Source of the DNA: Pseudopithomyces maydicus
Taxonomy: Eukaryota; Ascomycota; Dothideomycetes; Pleosporales; Didymosphaeriaceae
Assembly: GCA_026873275.1 (NCBI GenBank)
Contig: JANTUC010000005.1
Coordinates: 186,001 to 250,000 of the forward strand
Direction of reading: 5' to 3'
DNA: 64,000 bases
Within the stretch, counting starts at the first letter, position 1. Every line of letters begins with the position of its first letter. The notes under the pieces are model-generated. The model did not search any database, was not told where the DNA came from, and was given only the letters and a program-made list of their open reading frames with translations. The position numbers and the translations under genes are program-made. This document shows positions 58,199 to 64,000 of this stretch, piece after piece.

Positions 58199-59047
58199 AA
58201 CTTACTTGGAAGCGCGTAAACTTAACTGTAGACAGTTTGACATGTTGTTATGACTTTCAAAGGATCTCTTGCCAAGATCTGTGATAAGACTATAGGAGAA
58301 AGGCGTTGTTAGTCCTGCAGCACGGAAGAGGCTTGGTTAGACATCCGGCTGCATGTAGGTGCGCTAATCCCCAACGCCTGTTCGATCGAGTCATGCTGAG
58401 AAGGTCCTCACGACGAAAATTGAATGACCGATGGAGTGTAATGCTCTTGCATTGGGTTTACGATTTTTTTCTGTTCAGTCAGTGTATAGAACGACTAGGC
58501 GAGCAGTATCCACTAGCTAATACCTGTGACTGACATTACTGCTCGAGTGTATAATTGTGTGCATTTGTAAATTAAAGATTAATTGTTACACTTTATGATC
58601 ATACTTGCTGACCAATTCATTCGAATGTGGGGTATTTTCTTCGAAGACGGCTTGTTTACGGGACCATAGAGGGTAAGCCAAGGCTGGACAGTGGGATACT
58701 GCTCTAGGGCGCGTGGAGCGCAGATATGATAAGTAACGACTCGGAGGCCGGTCAGCGTATCGGTAAGACTATCATCTTATCTCACGCTGCTACTCATCTG
58801 CAGTATGCTGTGCCAAGATGCGACTATTTCCACGCTGGGATGTATTGATTTTGTAATGCAGGAGGAACCCTGTGTGATTGATACGATCGGCGGGAGCAAA
58901 GATAGTGATCTTAGTGAAACTCTAGATACGATATTCCGTGAATATAAGATGACACAGATTCTGAATTGAGAACGTCCCACAATGTTTCGGACGGAGGCTG
59001 TGAAGGGATAACGAAAAGTGGGGTGAAGTGCTGAGCCAAGCCAAGGG

Positions 59048-59055
59048 CACGTGAT
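59048..59055 (+). promoter_or_regulatory. CACGTGAT element upstream of the PP2C gene
   Basis: CACGTGAT ends 88 bases before the ATG. It matches the core of the TCACGTGA octamers at 18481 and 31284. Confidence 0.4.
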
Positions 59056-59143
59056 ATTGTGGCCCGGGCTTGGCGTTCAAACTTCCACGTCAACGGGTGA
59101 CCCCGTACCCGCATCTCCACACTATCCAATCATCACGACAGCA

Positions 59144-61086
59144 ATGCTGCAGACTCGGTGGGGAGGCATTGCGGCCCAAATCAGCCGGCAGAATGCGCGT
59201 TCAGCGGCACGAGCAGTGAATGGGACCCTAGGTTACCAAACCTCCCTGGTACCACGCGCATCGGCAACTGTGCGTCGCGTCCACCACGCACGGTCACGTG
59301 TATCGTCAGTTCCACACACACGCGCAGATGCCGTAGGACATTCAGCATCCTTCAAAGGTCACGGGTTTCCGCCAAAATCTTTTGTCGCTGGTCCCATCAA
59401 TGGTCCCGCCCTTCGTTCTGCCTTCCCTACTAAGACCGTCATCTTTCTTGTCGTTCTCAGCGCAGCGGCCTACTATCTAGTAGAGATTAAGGAGGAAGAT
59501 TGGGCTGACCATGTGCTCGCGTCCTTCAGCGGCGACCCGGCCGCTACACCTCTCCATTTCTTCAAGGACCGCGAAGAAGTGGACCACTGGCTTCAACAGC
59601 ATATTCCTGACCCTAGTGCGCCTCTGAAGCACCCGGAAGTTTTGAGGCAGATCAGTGATCAGTTTCCTAAGATCGCTTTTGGTTGGGAAATTCAAGAGGA
59701 TGAGTCTCGTGAATTCGAGATACCTGTCACCCATGGAATCAGGTTCCGGAGCAACGAGCCTTGTGTAAGTTTTTCTATCTCTTATTGTCAACGGGTCTCA
59801 TGTATTTCTCAAAGGAAAGCACCCTATGAACTTTCTAGTCTCTGGCTAACAACTTCTAGGAAGATTACTACGCCATTGGCACTGCGCCAGGACCTGGTTC
59901 GAAACCCTGGAACTACTGGTCCATCTTCGATGGTCACGCTGGAAGACACACAGCGTTCTATCTACAATGGACCTTACACCCGAACTTGTCTCGCGCGTTG
60001 TCCAGCCTTTCTCCTTCATCAACTTCCTCTGTCATTCACGCTACAATCAAAGATGTCTTCGTGAGGACCGACGATGAGATCATGACTCGGGCGAAAAATG
60101 CAGCGAACTGGTTTCCTGCGGCAAACGCCGCCGCTATCTCTGCATTGACGCCTGCTCTCAGTGGAAGTTGTGCGCTCCTGGCTGCTTTCGATCCGGAGCA
60201 ATCTAAGTTGCGCGTCGCTTGTGTCGGAGACTCTCGAGCTGTTCTTGGCCGTTGGGATCCGCTCGAGGAGAAGTACGTCGCCAAGGCACTCTCCGAGGAT
60301 CAGACGGGGTTCAATGAAGCTGAAGTAGCCCGTATCAAGGCTGCTCATCCGGAAGAAGATGACATCTTGGATCCGAAGAGTGGTCGCTTGATGGGCCTGG
60401 CAGTATCACGAGCCTTCGGTGATCACCGCTGGAAATGGAGCAACGACTTTGTCAAGCAGGTACAAGCGAAGTTTTGGGGCACAGCACCACGTCCTCAATC
60501 AAAGACACCGCCATACTTGACAGCCGAGCCAGAGGTCACCGAAACGGACATTCTGCGTGCTGACCCGAAAGACAAATCCTCGAAGAGCGACTTTATGATC
60601 ATGGCTAGTGATGGTCTCTGGGATCACATGAGTAGTGAGCATGCAGTCGAGTGTGTTGAGCGCTGGTTGGAGGCCAAGGAACGCGGTAATGGCCTGGTCA
60701 CGCAGGATCCTAGGCTCCAAGAGCCCGTCTTCAGCAATGGCTTCGGCTTAGAGCAGGGTATGGAATATGATGCAGAAACTGGGGCGCAGGTCAGCTGGAA
60801 GGCTGAACCCAAATATTTTGCTATCGAAGATGACAATGGTGAGCCGCACTGTTTATGCTCGAGACGTGAGTAACATGCTGATGACTGTGTAGCTGCTGTA
60901 TGCCTTGCGCGCAATGCCATGGGTGGCACACGTAGAGGACTGTTCCTTGGGCTACTAAGTATCCCTGGACCCCTCTGCAGAGACGCGGTTGACGACACGA
61001 CCGTGATGGTGGTTTTCTTTGACCGACATGGCGACAAGAAGCAGCCTAGCGGCGAGAAAAAGAAGAGTTCCTGGTGGCCTTGGTGA
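59144..61086 (+). CDS. Mitochondrial PP2C-type protein phosphatase
   Basis: Exons are 59144-59764, 59860-60838 and 60893-61086 (introns of 95 and 54 nt), giving 597 residues. The first 90 residues are rich in Arg, Ser and Ala with almost no acids, like a mitochondrial presequence. One membrane segment follows (TVIFLVVLSAAAYYLV, about residues 99-114). The PP2C/PPM domain has WSIFDGHAGRH (metal-binding DGH), LRVACVGDSRAVLG, GLAVSRAFGDHRW, MIMASDGLWDHMS and DDTTVMVVFF, all with the metal-binding aspartates in place. The architecture resembles yeast Ptc5, a phosphatase of the pyruvate dehydrogenase complex; that link is inference. It is a Mn/Mg-dependent Ser/Thr phosphatase (family knowledge). 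The C-terminus is a lysine-rich tail ending WWPW. Confidence 0.94.
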
Positions 61087-61705
61087 GTAGATGTACGAGG
61101 AATATTTGAGATTTTCGCAATTGGTATTGGGGCTTTGTCTTGGACTCGAAGCTGTGTATATTAATCAGGTGTATGGCATAGGACGCGATTGTTGGATGCT
61201 GAAATTAGCGGCGATTCTCGGAAGCGTTAAGTGCGATGGTTCGCTTGGGACTCGTACATTTGCCTTCGATATAGAGACAGGGAGGCCGATAGATCACTTT
61301 TCAGGTGGTTGTTGTTCTAGAACATTTGGTTCGTGATCAGTATGATAACAACAGTCATGTTGGATTGTTGATGGTAGCATCAAGAGTAGAAGACCCGATA
61401 TACATTGTATTCAGATACATAAGCCGTATTAGCATAGGTTTTCCATGTGGACCTATACCATATTCTCGGACATCAGAGGACCTTACGCTCAAACTCTGTA
61501 ACCAGACTAGCTTCGCTTCAACGAGTCCCAGCTGTGGTCTAATTTTAGCATCATCACACTGCGCCACACGTTTGACGCCTTTCAAACATAATCACATTTC
61601 AACACCGATTCACAAATATTCATATTTTGTATAGGCCTTATTTTCTTGATTTCTGATACTCTATTTACAATAATTCGTTCCTCTACAAACCAACTCCTTC
61701 ATACG
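61087..61705. other. Spacer
   Basis: 3' flank of the PP2C gene and leader of the next gene. No feature recognised. Confidence 0.5.
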
Positions 61706-62565
61706 ATGGATCCCGCTTCCCTGGCCACTTTACGAGCCGTTGCTGAGAAGACAGGAGAACAGCCCGAATTTAGAATCATACGCACACTTGTCGAACAGTC
61801 AGACGCGAATATAGACACAGCTGTTGAAAGAATAATCGAGATAACCATAGCTGAGGTGGACGATGAAGAGAGCATGCACTTTTATTACACTGCGATTTCA
61901 GTGATGGATGTTGCTCGACGCACGAGACCAGAACATCATGAGAAACTCTGTGATTTCCTAGTGGCGCTCAAGAGACGTCAATTAAATCACCCAAAAACTG
62001 GGGAGCCCTGGATAATCAACAATGGAGTTCACAGGGTTTGGTCAGATTTACCGTGCTTCTCATGGACGGTCGTAGATGACCTACAAGCGATTTGTAAGTG
62101 TCCAATTCACAGAACGCTTATTGGTATCCTTGAGCATAAGATATCATACTAAATGATAAATTAGCCGGGTACTCCAAGAAAACATCTCAACAGGATCAGA
62201 GCGACGAGAATCTGCATGCTTTCTTCGCCAGACTAGCAGGTCTACCCCGCGACGAAAGAGTCGATCTTTCGTGTTATCCACAATTGAACATTAACGATGC
62301 TTTCGATCTGGAGACTGCAGACATCCCGCCAGGTCGCGCCGTTCCCACGGTGAGGCTTGCGTGCTGGTGGTTTATCTTTGCGGCTTCAACGTTGTGGGAG
62401 AAGGTGCAAGATCCGGAGAATGAGGACTGGTACCTTGATAGGTGGAATATCTACAAATCGGGGATTCGGACTACTCAGGCTTCCATGCGCAATTTTGAGA
62501 CTAAGGAATTGCTTGCGCGAGCGTTGGAACAGATGGAGAGGGCTGAGGAGGGAAGCGCGCCGTAG
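61706..62565 (+). CDS. DUF3632-like hypothetical protein
   Basis: Exons are 61706-62093 and 62165-62565 with a 71-nt GT-AG intron, giving 262 residues. The protein is mostly helical, acidic and soluble, with no signal peptide or membrane segment. The second exon begins SGYSKK and contains FFARLAGLP, then VRLACWWFIFAASTLWEKVQ, DRWNIYKSGI and a final amphipathic helix (RNFETKELLARALEQMERAEE). This succession, a Trp-rich helix followed by a W-x-x-Y/W-K segment and a terminal long helix, is what I associate with the fungal DUF3632 family, whose function is unknown. The similarity is by pattern only and should be tested by a profile search. The spliced frame is intact. The Met at 61706 is preferred; an in-frame Met 20 codons upstream (MISDTLFTIIR) would add a short hydrophobic leader. 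Confidence 0.75.
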
Positions 62566-63320
62566 ATTTGTTAGTTGGCACCATGTATGATATTCGGAGA
62601 CAATGTAATGTGATCTAAGATGATCTGTTTTCAGCTTCGATGTTGTGATACGGCTGCAGTATTACACCGAGCTACAATCCGAGTGAAGATGATGAACTGC
62701 TCGCCCTGGCTTGTATTGTCCGGATGAAACGCATCAGCAGCCGTATTAGGTAAACGAAAGATCCAGTAAGGTGCTGTTCGATACCGAGCTTCATGGAGCC
62801 GCAGTGATTTCAGAGCGAAGTCCAGATGCTATCTAGGTAGGTACCCAAATATTTAGAAACAATCCCCACACGCACGATAAGGCACGTGCTCCTGTAACGA
62901 TCCTATCACAAACCCCGAAGGTACATTTTAGGATGTTGTCGGGCGATTCACGGATATTACTGTGACTGGCAGGGCGTAACGGAAATGTCAACAGCCTCGG
63001 AAGTCCGATGGCTGGCCCACAGCCGAGCCTCAGCATTTCCTAGCGCTAAGCCAAATACGACAAGATGATGGTGAATATCGCTGAAGCATCGATGCGCATG
63101 GGAGTAATATTTCATAATTTCTCCGTTTCATGCATTGTATGCATATTTTTTGGGTGACTATAAGAATATTTGGTCGCCCTTGCTAATGACATCCGCAGAG
63201 CCATCTCATTCACACTCTTTTCCACTTTAGAAACACTCCTTACTTATATTTCTTGTCACTCTTTAGACCACATTCGTTTTAACATAGTCGTCGCTAGTCG
63301 ACGACTGATTCGCCGCCAAG
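62566..63320. other. Spacer
   Basis: No gene recognised. The final 150 bases before 63321 are pyrimidine-rich, like a fungal leader. Confidence 0.5.
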
Positions 63321-64000
63321 ATGCTGTTCAATCTCAAGTCGATTGTGCTCTATGGCCTTCTTTCAGTGGCTGCTGCCACGCCCATCTTTGATATCAATGA
63401 AGGTGTCTCGACGGGCCATCTCGAGGCACGCATGGCGAAGAAGAAAACTCCTAGTCAAGACTACAAGTCGCTGAGCGGCCAGGTTATCCCGGCATCAGCA
63501 ATTGCAGCTGCACTTAGTCAAGCTCGGAAACACGTGACAGACGGCACGACGACCGGTCGGGATGGGAATGGTTATCCTAAACACTTTGGCAACAGAGCGG
63601 CAAACACCGGAGTCGCTACAATTCTATTCCCCGAAAAGGGAACAGGTGCCAATTCAGGTCTTATGGAGTATCCCCTCGTGCGTAAGTGATGTCTTTCCAA
63701 TGCTTGCATGTTCGTACTGCTAAATGCACTCCAGTTCCCGGTGAGACATTTCCCGGAAGTATTCGTTTGGCATTCTCTTCAAGCTCTACCATGAACCTCG
63801 TCGGCATGATGCAGCACCCTGGAGATTCTAGGACTGCATTCAGGAAACTGAGCCCAGTCCCGCCACCAGAAGAGTGTGCAGCTGAATCTTCCAAGGACGG
63901 AAAGAAAAAGAACGCCGCGCGATCTCTTTGGGACCTAGTCAAGAGGAAGGTAACCGGCAAGAAGGGCACACCTGCCACGACCGGTAAAGCATGCGCCTTG
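63321..64000 (+). CDS. Secreted RNase-T1-like protein, 3' end outside the window
   Basis: Exons are 63321-63681 and 63735 to the window edge (53-nt GT-AG intron), with 209 residues visible. A signal peptide (MLFNLKSIVLYGLLSVAAAT) is followed by a region arranged like fungal guanyl-specific RNases of the N1/T1 family: GYPKHFGN, LMEYPLV, SIRLAF and MMQHPG. By position these would supply the catalytic His88, Glu116, Arg131 and His148. Family cysteines are largely missing, as in RNase-like effectors (RALPH type) of plant pathogens, some of which have lost activity. After the domain comes a Lys/Arg-rich extension (GKKKNAARSLWDLVKRK) that is not usual for RNase T1. The similarity is recognised by pattern; the fold and activity are inference. 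It is a good effector candidate. Confidence 0.7.

Larger units (their letters stand above)
58146..59143. other. Divergent intergenic region
   Basis: 1.0 kb between the amine oxidase and PP2C starts. No gene recognised; the TATA and E-box elements are listed separately. Confidence 0.5.

Overview
This window is nuclear DNA of a filamentous ascomycete, and a plant-associated dothideomycete is the most likely source (inference). The evidence is 43-187 nt introns with GT-AG borders in most genes, HET-domain genes, DUF1996, DUF8021 and DUF1446 proteins, Zn2Cys6 regulators, a GH45 cellulase and small secreted proteins. I placed 22 coding genes (two cut by the window ends, one doubtful) and one MFS-transporter pseudogene. 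No rRNA, tRNA, CRISPR or intact transposon was recognised.

Layout. 0-9.4 kb: 5' part of a HET gene, a doubtful membrane protein, a GT31-type glycosyltransferase and a decayed MFS transporter, separated by microsatellite-rich spacers. 9.4-16.2 kb: a gene-poor, AT-rich tract holding a small cysteine-rich secreted protein and a GH45 endoglucanase. 16.8-30 kb: an FG-motif disordered protein; a sugar-type MFS transporter divergent from a regulator with two Zn2Cys6 clusters; a DUF1446 (AtuA-like) enzyme; a secreted DUF8021 protein; a complete HET gene. 31.4-34.8 kb: UBA4 (tRNA thiolation/urmylation E1) convergent with an aldo-keto reductase. 34.8-40.7 kb: a long spacer with no convincing gene. 40.7-49.3 kb: a SCOC-like coiled-coil protein, then SDH4 divergent from mitochondrial processing peptidase beta, then a secreted DUF1996 protein. 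49.5-58.1 kb: a Zn2Cys6 regulator facing an old-yellow-enzyme oxidoreductase, a RING-H2 protein and a secreted copper amine oxidase. 59.1-64 kb: a mitochondrial PP2C phosphatase, a DUF3632-like protein and a secreted RNase-T1-like protein running off the end.

Two themes stand out. First, five otherwise well-conserved genes carry seven apparent frameshifts, and every one is repaired by adding one base to a run of 4-6 identical bases; this looks like a systematic homopolymer-contraction error in the assembly. Second, the secreted repertoire (GH45, Kex2-type cysteine-rich protein, DUF8021, DUF1996, RNase-T1-like, amine oxidase) suggests interaction with plant tissue. Exon borders were drawn by eye from splice signals and reading-frame continuity; each finished model has a length divisible by three, after adding one base per inferred frameshift where noted.
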